From positions 151,978 through 215,977 of the forward strand of contig NZ_JAJUXI010000014.1 in the NCBI RefSeq assembly GCF_021390515.1: DNA of 64,000 bases. The letters are read 5' to 3'. The position numbers and the translations under genes were made by a program. Positions 42,014 through 49,804 of this stretch are shown piece after piece (the stretch's first letter is position 1; the number at the start of each line of letters is the position of its first letter). A model generated the notes under the pieces. It ran no database searches. It saw nothing but the letters and a program-made list of their open reading frames with translations, and was not told the origin of the DNA. The stretch comes from Dyadobacter sp. CY326. Lineage in GTDB: Bacteria > Bacteroidota > Bacteroidia > Cytophagales > Spirosomataceae.

Positions 42014-43723
42014 TCAATGCGAACAATTAATCTCTACCCAATCCGCCTTGTGGTTGCCTTCCAGCACCAGGTCGATCAAAAAGGGCTTATCGTCGGCCAG
42101 CATTCTTTCAATTGCGGGCAAAATTTCTTCTTCTTTTTCAACCCTAACCGCTTCCACGCCCAGGGATTGCGCCAACAGGTCAAACCGGATTGCAGGAAAG
42201 GAAAGGTCAAAAGGCAGCGGATGATCGTGTTTCGGAATTTCGCGTTCCTGCCAATATTGGTCAATGTTGAGTTGCAGCAATTTGTAAGAACCATTGTTGC
42301 AAACCACAAACTTGGCTCCCGTGTTGTGCCGCACCGCCGACCATAATGTCTGGATCGTGTACATGCTTCCGCCATCGCCCGAGAAACCGATCACCGTTTT
42401 TTCAGGATTGGCTAATTTGGCACCGATAGCACCTGGGAAGCCCACGCCTAATGATCCGCCGCGTGTGAAAAAGTATTGTTTGGAAAGTTTCGGTGGAATG
42501 TAGCGGCTCACAGCGGCAGAGCTTGTAAGGGCTTCATCAAAAATGATCGTTTCATCCTGATTGAGCTTTTCAGCAAGCACCTTTGTGAACTGCGACATTT
42601 GGAGCGGCGACTTGCCCTGATGCTTGTCATCTGCTTCTTTTTCGGCTGCAATTTTGTCTTTTTTAGCATTACCGATCTGCTCTATACGTTGCGTAGCATT
42701 TGCCTTTTGATTTGGCGTCTGCAGTGCTTCAATTTTTTCAGCAAGCGCGGCAAGTGAAAGTTTGGGATCACTCACAACGCCCAGATCAACGCGGTGATTT
42801 TTGGCAATCTCATAAGCATTGAGATCGAAATGGATCACCTTTGCTTCCGGCGCATAAATTTCTCCCAATTCAGGAAAAACCTCCGGCAACATATAAGTGC
42901 CGACGATGAGATTGGCATCACCTTTCATCGTAATCGGCTGACTGTAAGAACCGAACATGTGGCCCGTTGTGCCCTGATACAAAGGATGCGTGTTGTCCAT
43001 CACCAGATCACCGAATTCTACCCCATAAACTTCTGCGCCTAAAAGCTCCGCAACGCGGGTCAGCTCGGGAATCGCATTTGAATAAGCAATGCCGTCGCCG
43101 ACAAAGATCATTGGCTTCTCGGCAGCCAGCAACATTTCTGCTGATTGCGCGATCAGTTCAGGCGCAGGTGCAACGCGGGTGGACGGAATGCAGCTTGGAA
43201 ACACCGGCTCATCATTAATCTCGTCCAGAATGTCCATCGGCAAGCAAACATACACCGGCCCCATCGGAGGCGTGGAGGCTATTTTCACAGCCCGGCGAAT
43301 GGTCCGCAGCAATGATTTGGAAGACGTTGCCATGGTTGCATATTTGGTCACAGGCGCCATCATCGCAACAAGATCATTGGCCATTTGCGCATCCATATTC
43401 ATGTATTGCACACCCGCATCCGAGCCGATCACAACCAGCGGCGCATGCCCTCTTTTAGCTTGATACACAGCGCCCACGGCATTTCCAATCCCGGGCGAAC
43501 TGTGCAGCTGAACCAATGTCGGCTTCTGCGTAGCGCGGGCATAACCGTCGCCCATCATGACCGCAATCGTTTCCTGCAAGGTGAGGACATATTTCATCTC
43601 GGGATACTCTGCTAGCGCGTCAAGGAAACCTTGCTCCACCGTGCCGGGATTCCCGAACATGTAGTCCATGCCATCCGCAAGGAATTGTTCAATGATCTTC
43701 TGATTCCCGGTTTTACCAGCCAT
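42014..43723 (-). CDS. Thiamine diphosphate-dependent enzyme, benzoylformate decarboxylase/carboligase-like
   Basis: A 569-residue enzyme with the three-domain layout of acetolactate synthase and benzoylformate decarboxylase. The PYR domain has the cofactor Glu in LTLQETIAVMMGDGYA, and HSSPGIGNAVGAVYQAKRGH as in benzoylformate decarboxylase. The middle domain is at about 190-320. The PP domain has the GDG...NN motif SGDGGSMYTIQTLWSAVRHN followed by VVCNNGS. It could decarboxylate a 2-keto acid or condense aldehydes. The ATG at 43723 (MAGKTGNQKII) is chosen; it overlaps the upstream DJ-1 gene by 11 bases. The frame runs on to 43750 but lacks homology there. Confidence 0.92.
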   Translation of the reverse strand: MAGKTGNQKIIEQFLADGMDYMFGNPGTVEQGFLDALAEYPEMKYVLTLQETIAVMMGDGYARATQKPTLVQLHSSPGIGNAVGAVYQAKRGHAPLVVIGSDAGVQYMNMDAQMANDLVAMMAPVTKYATMATSSKSLLRTIRRAVKIASTPPMGPVYVCLPMDILDEINDEPVFPSCIPSTRVAPAPELIAQSAEMLLAAEKPMIFVGDGIAYSNAIPELTRVAELLGAEVYGVEFGDLVMDNTHPLYQGTTGHMFGSYSQPITMKGDANLIVGTYMLPEVFPELGEIYAPEAKVIHFDLNAYEIAKNHRVDLGVVSDPKLSLAALAEKIEALQTPNQKANATQRIEQIGNAKKDKIAAEKEADDKHQGKSPLQMSQFTKVLAEKLNQDETIIFDEALTSSAAVSRYIPPKLSKQYFFTRGGSLGVGFPGAIGAKLANPEKTVIGFSGDGGSMYTIQTLWSAVRHNTGAKFVVCNNGSYKLLQLNIDQYWQEREIPKHDHPLPFDLSFPAIRFDLLAQSLGVEAVRVEKEEEILPAIERMLADDKPFLIDLVLEGNHKADWVEINCSH

Positions 43724-44540
43724 AACGCGTGAGGCCTTTGTCCAGAACATTCACAAACTGCTCTCCGAATTCGAACGAACATTGCAATGAACGGCCTGTA
43801 ATAAATGGATAATCAACGATTACGGAAGTTTCTTTACCAAAATTTCCATGATATTGTCCTTCTGGCCCAACGGCGTCGGAAAGAATGTATTCCAGCACAT
43901 ATGGCGGTGGCCCCATGTTCAAATCGGTGTGCAAGAAGCCGGTTCCGTCGTGGTAATCGTATTCAATGCAGTGACCTGTAACGTGTTTTCCTTTGATGAT
44001 GGAATTGCGTTCGTTGAAATCACGGGCAAAAACCAGCGGAGCAACGCCGTAACAGATTCCGGCAACAGGCATTTGTTTTTTGTAAAAAGCAAGGATCACA
44101 TCATGGACGCGCTGGTTGTTCACCATGTCAATGATCGGGCCGCTGCCGCCTACGAGGAAAACTGCGTCGTATTCTTCCGTCAGTTTGTCCTGCGCGATTT
44201 TCAGGTCACTGTAATATTTTTCGAATGCGCGAAGGAAGTCCGGCGTCGAGAAGTAAGGACGCTGCGGGATCACTTCGGACAGGTTCAATGTATTTGCCAA
44301 ACGGTTTGTTGCTTCAAAAGCATTCACTTTGTCGGCAGCAAGCTGCGTTGTAACGCACACGCCCAGCGGAGGATCTACGTAAGTGGTGTCGTAGCTTGGT
44401 GGCAATGCTTCGGCCTTTTTGCCATTGGGTGTGATAAAATCAACGGTGTAACCGGCTTCTTCCAGTTTTTCGAGCGGTCCTACCAGCTCAATGCCCCAAT
44501 ATCCGTATTCCGATAAAATGGCGAGTACTTTCTTTGACAT
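43713..44540 (-). CDS. DJ-1/PfpI-family protein, second copy
   Basis: A 275-residue relative of Hsp31/glyoxalase III-type DJ-1 proteins. It begins KKVLAILSEYGYWGIELVGP, has the partner Glu early, the nucleophile Cys in PVAGICYGVAPLVFA, and ends with a domain containing ITGRSLQCSFEFGEQFVNVL. It is about 80 residues longer than the copy at 38929-39513, with an insertion around residues 50-110. Its last 11 bases overlap the ThDP enzyme gene, so the two products are probably made in step. Confidence 0.9.
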   Translation of the reverse strand: MSKKVLAILSEYGYWGIELVGPLEKLEEAGYTVDFITPNGKKAEALPPSYDTTYVDPPLGVCVTTQLAADKVNAFEATNRLANTLNLSEVIPQRPYFSTPDFLRAFEKYYSDLKIAQDKLTEEYDAVFLVGGSGPIIDMVNNQRVHDVILAFYKKQMPVAGICYGVAPLVFARDFNERNSIIKGKHVTGHCIEYDYHDGTGFLHTDLNMGPPPYVLEYILSDAVGPEGQYHGNFGKETSVIVDYPFITGRSLQCSFEFGEQFVNVLDKGLTRYGW

Positions 44541-44593
44541 AAAAATTCGGGTTAAAGGCTTTTAATGATGAGAGGAGAGTTTACTAATATTTT

Positions 44594-45034
44594 TCAGTGC
44601 GCTCCTGGTGGAGGAGGCACAACGCCTAACTGCTGCAAAAGGCCCAGTTCGTCCACATTGGCCCAGCGCTCTGCGATCTTGCCGTCTTTCATGCGGGCAG
44701 TCGTGGTTCCGGTTAAAGTGATGGATTTTCCTGATGGCGGCATGCCCATTACGCCGCCTGTGTCGGTGCCGTTCAGTCTCCATCTGTGCACCACTTTGTC
44801 GGCTACATATATCTGGTCTTCAATGCTTAGCTTCGCATCCGGCATAGCGCCACGGAACATGCCCACGATGCCTTTGAAACTGGCTGAGCCTGGCTCTGAA
44901 ACCGTTTTTCCGCCAACTTGTGAATGGTCTATCGCGTCGGATGCCAATAGATCCTCGCGCACAAGACCTGTATTCCAGGCTGTTTCGAAAAATTCTACGC
45001 AAATCGCATTGTTTTGTTCTGCTGTAAGTGACAT
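44594..45034 (-). CDS. SnoaL-like ester cyclase-type protein
   Basis: A 146-residue protein. It begins MSLTAEQNNAICVEFFETAW, has DAIDHSQVGGKTVSEPG in the region where polyketide cyclases carry a ligand-binding Asp/His, and WRLNGTDTGGVMGMPPSGKSITLTGTTTARMKDGKIAERW as split strands. It ends ELGLLQQLGVVPPPP. The ATG at 45034 is preferred over a TTG at 45070, which overlaps the upstream stop. The tail LGLLQQLG recurs in neighbouring genes, marking a local paralogous family. Confidence 0.82.
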   Translation of the reverse strand: MSLTAEQNNAICVEFFETAWNTGLVREDLLASDAIDHSQVGGKTVSEPGSASFKGIVGMFRGAMPDAKLSIEDQIYVADKVVHRWRLNGTDTGGVMGMPPSGKSITLTGTTTARMKDGKIAERWANVDELGLLQQLGVVPPPPGAH

Positions 45035-45066
45035 GCTTTCTCGTTTTTTAAGGGTTGATATGCTGT

Positions 45067-46221
45067 TCAATTCACTGTATAAGGTCTTCCGCCCAAAAAG
45101 GCTTCTGCGATAGATGCTGTATTCACATAATTATGGATCGAGGCAACTTTTCCGTCTTCATTCACGACTACAATGTGGACGACGCTGGTGTGGAACGGCA
45201 ATCCGGTTGCTTTTGAAACCCCCGGCTCGTCGATTAAGACGGCTGCAACATTGTCCTGGTAAATCATCCTGACCGCTTTGAAATGCTCAAAATGCATGGT
45301 TTCAATGATCTGCTTCGCCGATTCCACTGCGGCAATCGGCCCGGTGCGTTCTCCCGACCACGTAATAATGTCCGGCGGACCGAACATGTGCCACACTACA
45401 TTGGATGCAAATGCTTTTCTTACTTCATCCGCTTTCAGTCCCTGCAATGCGGCATACATGGCCCTTGCTGATTTTACGGTTGCGGCCACATTGTCGAAAA
45501 CTGCTTCGTCAAACGCAATGCTGTCCGCAGTCCGGACGGCTGCAAGTGGCTCATTGACATAATGTTGAGAACCAGCTGCATTTGTACTCACTGTAAATGG
45601 CCTTCCGCCATGCAATGCTTCAATGATCGGAAAAGTGTCGCGGTAACATTGTAAATGCGCGATCTTGCCATTCCTGACTGTCACCCAATGCACTGCGCCA
45701 CCCGAAAATGGCACGCCTGATTTTGTTTCCCCGCTTCCCTCCAGCACGATGGCAACTGTGTTTCCTTGTGCTACAAATCGGGTTGGAATCAGTTTTTCAA
45801 AAGCAATTCCTTCTTTCTGTAATTCAAAAAACCGGGTTACTCCTGCCCTTCCTTCGCACTTGCCTGCCCAGGGCATAATGTCCTGTGGCCCTCCCATTTC
45901 CCAAATAACTTTATCAGCAAGAAACGATAAAACCTCTTCTAAATCATTCTCCTGCAATGCTTTATAAAACCTTTTCAAAAACGGAACAGGATCAAGATCA
46001 ATCGCATTGACATTTTTCAGTTCAGCCAGGATCATGAAAGAATCTGCCAGCCTGATCCATGTATCACTTGATTCCTGCTCAAAAATCAGGTCTTTCCTGG
46101 AAAGCTCGGGCTCGTCAATGATCAACACGTCCGTGTCCGTGTCGAAATTTTCAATGATCACCGGCTTCACCGGAAGCTGCCCGCCTCTGTTAACGTAATG
46201 ACGGACAACTGCTTTTTCCAT
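45067..46221 (-). CDS. Tandem NTF2/SnoaL-fold protein (two domains)
   Basis: A 384-residue protein. After an N-terminal segment of about 75 residues with no recognised domain, two copies of a SnoaL-like fold follow. Copy 1 (about 80-215) contains FYKALQENDLEEVLSFLADKVIWEM and QDIMPWAGKCEGRAG. Copy 2 (about 250-384) contains MYAALQGLKADEVRKAFASNVVWHM and PDIITWSGERTG. Both end alike (ALHGGRPFTV and AFLGGRPYTV), showing an internal duplication. Its start abuts the upstream stop (46222/46221). No catalytic residues identified; binding of a small hydrophobic metabolite is possible. Confidence 0.8.
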   Translation of the reverse strand: MEKAVVRHYVNRGGQLPVKPVIIENFDTDTDVLIIDEPELSRKDLIFEQESSDTWIRLADSFMILAELKNVNAIDLDPVPFLKRFYKALQENDLEEVLSFLADKVIWEMGGPQDIMPWAGKCEGRAGVTRFFELQKEGIAFEKLIPTRFVAQGNTVAIVLEGSGETKSGVPFSGGAVHWVTVRNGKIAHLQCYRDTFPIIEALHGGRPFTVSTNAAGSQHYVNEPLAAVRTADSIAFDEAVFDNVAATVKSARAMYAALQGLKADEVRKAFASNVVWHMFGPPDIITWSGERTGPIAAVESAKQIIETMHFEHFKAVRMIYQDNVAAVLIDEPGVSKATGLPFHTSVVHIVVVNEDGKVASIHNYVNTASIAEAFLGGRPYTVN

Positions 46222-46665
46222 TTATTGAATCACTTTCAATTGTTGCAACAAACCGAGACTGTCCTGAGCAACCCACATTTCAACGATCTTCCCGTTTTCA
46301 ATGCGGAATATGTCAATTCCCTGATCCCTAACCCTTATGCTTGTTGTTTCCCTGCCCAAAAAGTTGCCCGTGTTTGTGGCTTCATATGACCAGCGGCTTA
46401 CCACTTTATCTCCTTCTGCAAGCTCATCATGCAATGTAAAATGCACATCCGGGAATGCGACAAGCGCTGTTTCGAACCACTTTTTCAATGTGGGCGGCTG
46501 GTGTGCTTGTCCGGGTGGGAAGTGAAATGTCACATCTTCTACCGCGATTTCATTGAGCACACTGATATTTTTTTCATTCCAAAAGTCAAACCAGTAACGG
46601 CGGACGATGGCTTTGTTTGCTTCTGTTTTTGACAACGCTGGCGTATTTGTTTCCAATGCCATCAT
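46222..46665 (-). CDS. SnoaL-like ester cyclase-type protein
   Basis: A 147-residue protein beginning MMALETNTPALSKTEANKAI. NTF2-fold features are RRYWFDFWNEKNISVLNEI, VTFHFPPGQAHQPPTLKKWF and SYEATNTGNFLGRETTSIRV, and the C terminus reads SLGLLQQLKVIQ. It overlaps the upstream two-domain gene by four bases and touches the downstream gene with no gap, so these three are a tight translational unit. Confidence 0.82.
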   Translation of the reverse strand: MMALETNTPALSKTEANKAIVRRYWFDFWNEKNISVLNEIAVEDVTFHFPPGQAHQPPTLKKWFETALVAFPDVHFTLHDELAEGDKVVSRWSYEATNTGNFLGRETTSIRVRDQGIDIFRIENGKIVEMWVAQDSLGLLQQLKVIQ

Positions 46666-47525
46666 GATGGGATCGCTCCTAACTGCTGCATCAAACCAAA
46701 ATCATTTTCATTAACGTGAACGGAGAAGATCTTGCCGTTTTTAATGGTGAAAATGTCGATCCCAAAGTCTTTCACGTGGTTTCCTGTGGGAGCAGCGCCA
46801 AGGAATTCTCCCAAATGCGTTCCTTCAATGTTCCATCTGGTTGCCACCTTATTGCCTTCTCCCGTCTGACGCATGATTGTAAACTTAATGTCCGGGAAAG
46901 CATTGCGTAAATACAGGACGAAGTTTTTGAAGGCTGGAAATCCGGCAATAGGCTCGGGTTGTGTAGGAATTATAAAGGCAAAATTCGGATCCAGAATCTC
47001 TTCAAACACATCCAGATTTCCCTGGTTCATGATTTCTTCAAAATATCTTGTCGCAAGGGTCTGGTTGTGTTCAAGATCTATTTGCTCTGGCACATTATCG
47101 GAAGGTAAAATTCCCAATTGAAGCAGTAAACCCAGTGTATCTTCATGACCAACCGACTCGGTAATCTTGCCATCCTTAATCGTATGCCAGGTTATGCCGT
47201 CCACTTCGAAAAACTTCCCTGTTGCTTCCACATTTCCCTTCACCGTTAGCAAAGGTCCGCCTGTGTGCGTGCCGCCGCCTTTCCAGCGGGTCACAACCCA
47301 GTCGCCGCCGGCAACCATTTCCTGCGGATTGAGATAAAAGTCAGGAAAGGAATCGTGCAGCATTTTGACAAGCCCGAAAAAACCGTCCGGACCGTGGAAT
47401 GGCTCGGGATGTGTAGGCAATGTAAAAACGAAATCGTCGGACAGGATTTCATGAGCAACCTGCTCATTCATGCCGTTCATGATCTGATAAAAATATCGTC
47501 GGGAGAGTACTTTATTAGCGTTCAT
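46662..47525 (-). CDS. Tandem SnoaL/NTF2-fold protein, first gene of the long array
   Basis: A 287-residue protein with two SnoaL-like halves. The first half has RRYFYQIMNGMNEQVAHEIL and GTHTGGPLLTVKGNVEATGKFF and ends LGLLLQLGILPSD. The second has TRYFEEIMNQGNLDVFEEIL and GTHLGEFLGAAPTG and ends FGLMQQLGAIPS. The halves clearly arose by duplication. The frame extends to 47708, but the ATG at 47525 (MNANKVLSRRYFYQ) starts the first domain; the extra 61 residues have no matching part in the second half. No clear promoter was seen upstream on this strand. Confidence 0.82.
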   Translation of the reverse strand: MNANKVLSRRYFYQIMNGMNEQVAHEILSDDFVFTLPTHPEPFHGPDGFFGLVKMLHDSFPDFYLNPQEMVAGGDWVVTRWKGGGTHTGGPLLTVKGNVEATGKFFEVDGITWHTIKDGKITESVGHEDTLGLLLQLGILPSDNVPEQIDLEHNQTLATRYFEEIMNQGNLDVFEEILDPNFAFIIPTQPEPIAGFPAFKNFVLYLRNAFPDIKFTIMRQTGEGNKVATRWNIEGTHLGEFLGAAPTGNHVKDFGIDIFTIKNGKIFSVHVNENDFGLMQQLGAIPS

Positions 47526-47825
47526 TTTTTGATAGTTAACCAGTAGGAAGGATTTAAGTTTGAAAGCGAAAAGAGCAAGGAAATGAAATATAATTTCGTG
47601 TCTTTGTCCTTTTTGTTTCATAAATATCCCCAGAACTGGCGCCGGGCCATCCAAATATTTCCCGAAACTGAAAAATGTAATGGTGAACCTGTTGATTCCC
47701 GACTTCAAACCGTCGACATCGAAACCTTATTGTAATGGCAGTTTTTTTTCTAGCTATTTAGGTTACTTTGGTAGTATTGTTTCTACTTTAATTTGTATCA
47801 TTGCAATACTGTAAACCTATCGATA
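47526..47825. other. Divergent intergenic region of 300 bases
   Basis: It separates the start of the long minus-strand array from the plus-strand receiver-GAF gene. The plus strand has TTTG (47767-47770) and TTAATTTG (47788-47795), 17 bases apart, a one-mismatch promoter for the plus gene. For the minus strand only TATATTTC (47592-47585), a one-mismatch element, was found. No strong hairpin. If the whole array has one main promoter, it must lie here. Confidence 0.45.
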
Positions 47826-48761
47826 ATGAAGCCCTTAAACCTCCTCATCGTTGCCATTCAAAAAGAATATCTCACCCTGCTTGAAGATTCGCTTGGATAT
47901 GCGGGTTACAAATTCAGCATCAGGCAAGTGGCTTCCAAACAGTCTGCCATCGAAGCCTTTTACGAATCAAAATACGACTTACTTATTTCCAACTGCCTGC
48001 TTCCCGATGGTAAAATAACGGACCTGGCCAATGTGCTGGGCAGCCAGCTTCCTTGCCTGGTTATGACCGAAGGACATTGCCCTGTTACGGCCGAAAGAGT
48101 GCTTGCGGTTACAGAAACGACATATTATATCAACTGCTCCAACAAGCTCGGCTGGATTCCAGCTTTGGAAAACACATTGGCAAAGTGGAAAAACAATGCA
48201 CGCAAAAAGATTGCGCAGCACAATCAAAACCACGAAAGCCTTTACAGAAAAGTGCTGTCAAGATTTGAGGAAGAGCTGTCCGAAAATGCTTTGTCCAATG
48301 CCTTCACTTTGCTGCTGGAAGTGATGGATCTCAGCAGGATCTATTTGTATACCAAAAATGTAAAGGCGAACGGTGAGGCACATGATCTCTCGCTTGAAGT
48401 TGAGGTGACGGCGCCGGGTGTTCCGACAAAGTACGCAGCAAAAAATGTCAAACTGCCTGGCTTCAATCGCTGGAATGCGCTTTTTGAAGCTGGACAAGCG
48501 GTTATGGAGCCATCTGGCCATATGACAAACGCTGAGGCACAATGGTTTAGCCAACAAGATGCACAATCCATGCTGCTCGTTCCCATCCGCGGAACGAATG
48601 GCTGGTCAGGGTTCATTGGCCTGGAAGACGCCCTGAACAACAGGGAGTGGACAAGCGCTGAAATTGCGCTGATCGAGTCGGTTGCAGCATTAATCCAATC
48701 ACAAAGCACATTGTCGGGGAAAACTTCGAAGAATAGCAAATTTCTGACGAGCCTGGCATGA
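47826..48761 (+). CDS. Degenerate receiver plus GAF-like domain protein
   Basis: A 311-residue cytoplasmic signalling protein. Residues 1-125 follow the receiver fold, but the acidic pocket is lost: NLLIVAIQKEY has no Asp pair, and YDLLISNCLLPDG has Asn where the phosphoacceptor Asp should be. Residues about 150-300 resemble a GAF-type domain (SNAFTLLLEVMDLSRIYLYT, then SMLLVPIRGTNGWSGFIGLED). It overlaps the downstream LytS-type kinase by four bases and is probably a cytoplasmic sensor or scaffold for it. ATG 47826 is preferred over an upstream TTG at 47793, which lies within the promoter. Confidence 0.78.
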   Translation: MKPLNLLIVAIQKEYLTLLEDSLGYAGYKFSIRQVASKQSAIEAFYESKYDLLISNCLLPDGKITDLANVLGSQLPCLVMTEGHCPVTAERVLAVTETTYYINCSNKLGWIPALENTLAKWKNNARKKIAQHNQNHESLYRKVLSRFEEELSENALSNAFTLLLEVMDLSRIYLYTKNVKANGEAHDLSLEVEVTAPGVPTKYAAKNVKLPGFNRWNALFEAGQAVMEPSGHMTNAEAQWFSQQDAQSMLLVPIRGTNGWSGFIGLEDALNNREWTSAEIALIESVAALIQSQSTLSGKTSKNSKFLTSLA

Positions 48762-49804
48762 ACCCCGACTTAAATTACAGGAACGGGATGTCATTAGGTT
48801 GGCGTCTCTGCTTTATCCTGAGCTTATTTGCCACCATTCCGCGCCTGATTTTCGTCTGGGACTCACTCTTCGACCCGGATAACTTTGGCTCCGGCATTCT
48901 TGATATCTGCATTCAATTCATCATCAGTTTTGAATTTTCGTGGATCTTCGTCTATATCTGCCTGCAAAACACTTATAAAATCCCCAGCTGGTTCAACAGC
49001 CAGAAATCGTGGGTGCAGTTCCTCCTGCTAAGCGTTCTCTTCTTCTCCATGAACGAGATTCTTTTTCAGCTCAAACTGGCGCTGGACAATGATAACTCGG
49101 ACATGCTGATTTTCCGGGTTGTATATTATTTGTATCACATTCTGCTGCTTCTGGCTATTCTGGGTTTCCGGAATTTTCTGTTGACAACGCAGGAGAATCA
49201 TCAAATAGGACTTGAAAATGAGCAACTTAAACGTGAGCAGCTGAAAGCGCAACTCGAAGCATTGCAAAACCAGCTTAACCCCCATTTTTTGTTCAATGCA
49301 CTGAACATTCTCAACATTTCCATCGCCACCAACCCGGATCTGGCACAGCGGATCGTGCTGGACCTTTCTGACATTTTGCGTTACAACCTCAAAGTCCAGA
49401 ACCAGAGCCTTATTTTGCTGAAGGACGAACTGAATGCTGCGAAAGCCTATCTGGATCTGTATACGGCACGTTTTGGCGAGAAAATGGCATTTTGTTTTTT
49501 GGAGACAGACACGCAGCGGCAGTGGTATATCATTCCGCTTTCTCTTCAAATTCTGATTGAAAACGCCATTAAGCACAATGTGATCACTTCCAACCAGGTT
49601 TTAATGATCGAGCTGCGGCTGAATGAGCAGGACAAACACATTGTCGTGACCAATTCGGTGAACAAGAAACTGAACTCGCCGGGAACGGGAATCGGACTGC
49701 AAAATCTGGACAAACGATATAAAATTCAAACAGGCCAAAAACCCGTGTTGACGGAAGACGAACAACACTTTACAGTAAAAGTCCCTCTGATAGAAGCTCC
49801 ATGA
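48758..49804 (+). CDS. LytS-family membrane histidine kinase
   Basis: A 348-residue kinase of the His_kinase (PF06580) type. Four hydrophobic segments lie in residues 10-140 with no large extracellular loop, then a coiled coil (ENEQLKREQLKAQLEALQNQ), the His box LNPHFLFNALNILN and a catalytic domain with the N box LSLQILIENAIKHN and a G-rich GTGIGLQNLDKRY. It pairs with the LytTR regulator that starts in its last codons (ATGA overlap). The preceding receiver-GAF protein overlaps it as well, forming a three-gene signalling unit. Confidence 0.93.
   Translation: MNPDLNYRNGMSLGWRLCFILSLFATIPRLIFVWDSLFDPDNFGSGILDICIQFIISFEFSWIFVYICLQNTYKIPSWFNSQKSWVQFLLLSVLFFSMNEILFQLKLALDNDNSDMLIFRVVYYLYHILLLLAILGFRNFLLTTQENHQIGLENEQLKREQLKAQLEALQNQLNPHFLFNALNILNISIATNPDLAQRIVLDLSDILRYNLKVQNQSLILLKDELNAAKAYLDLYTARFGEKMAFCFLETDTQRQWYIIPLSLQILIENAIKHNVITSNQVLMIELRLNEQDKHIVVTNSVNKKLNSPGTGIGLQNLDKRYKIQTGQKPVLTEDEQHFTVKVPLIEAP

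Noticed and set aside
47526..47708. N-terminal extension of the first NTF2-fold gene of the array
   Set aside because: The 61 extra residues have no matching part in the protein's second, duplicated half, and the ATG at 47525 begins the first domain.
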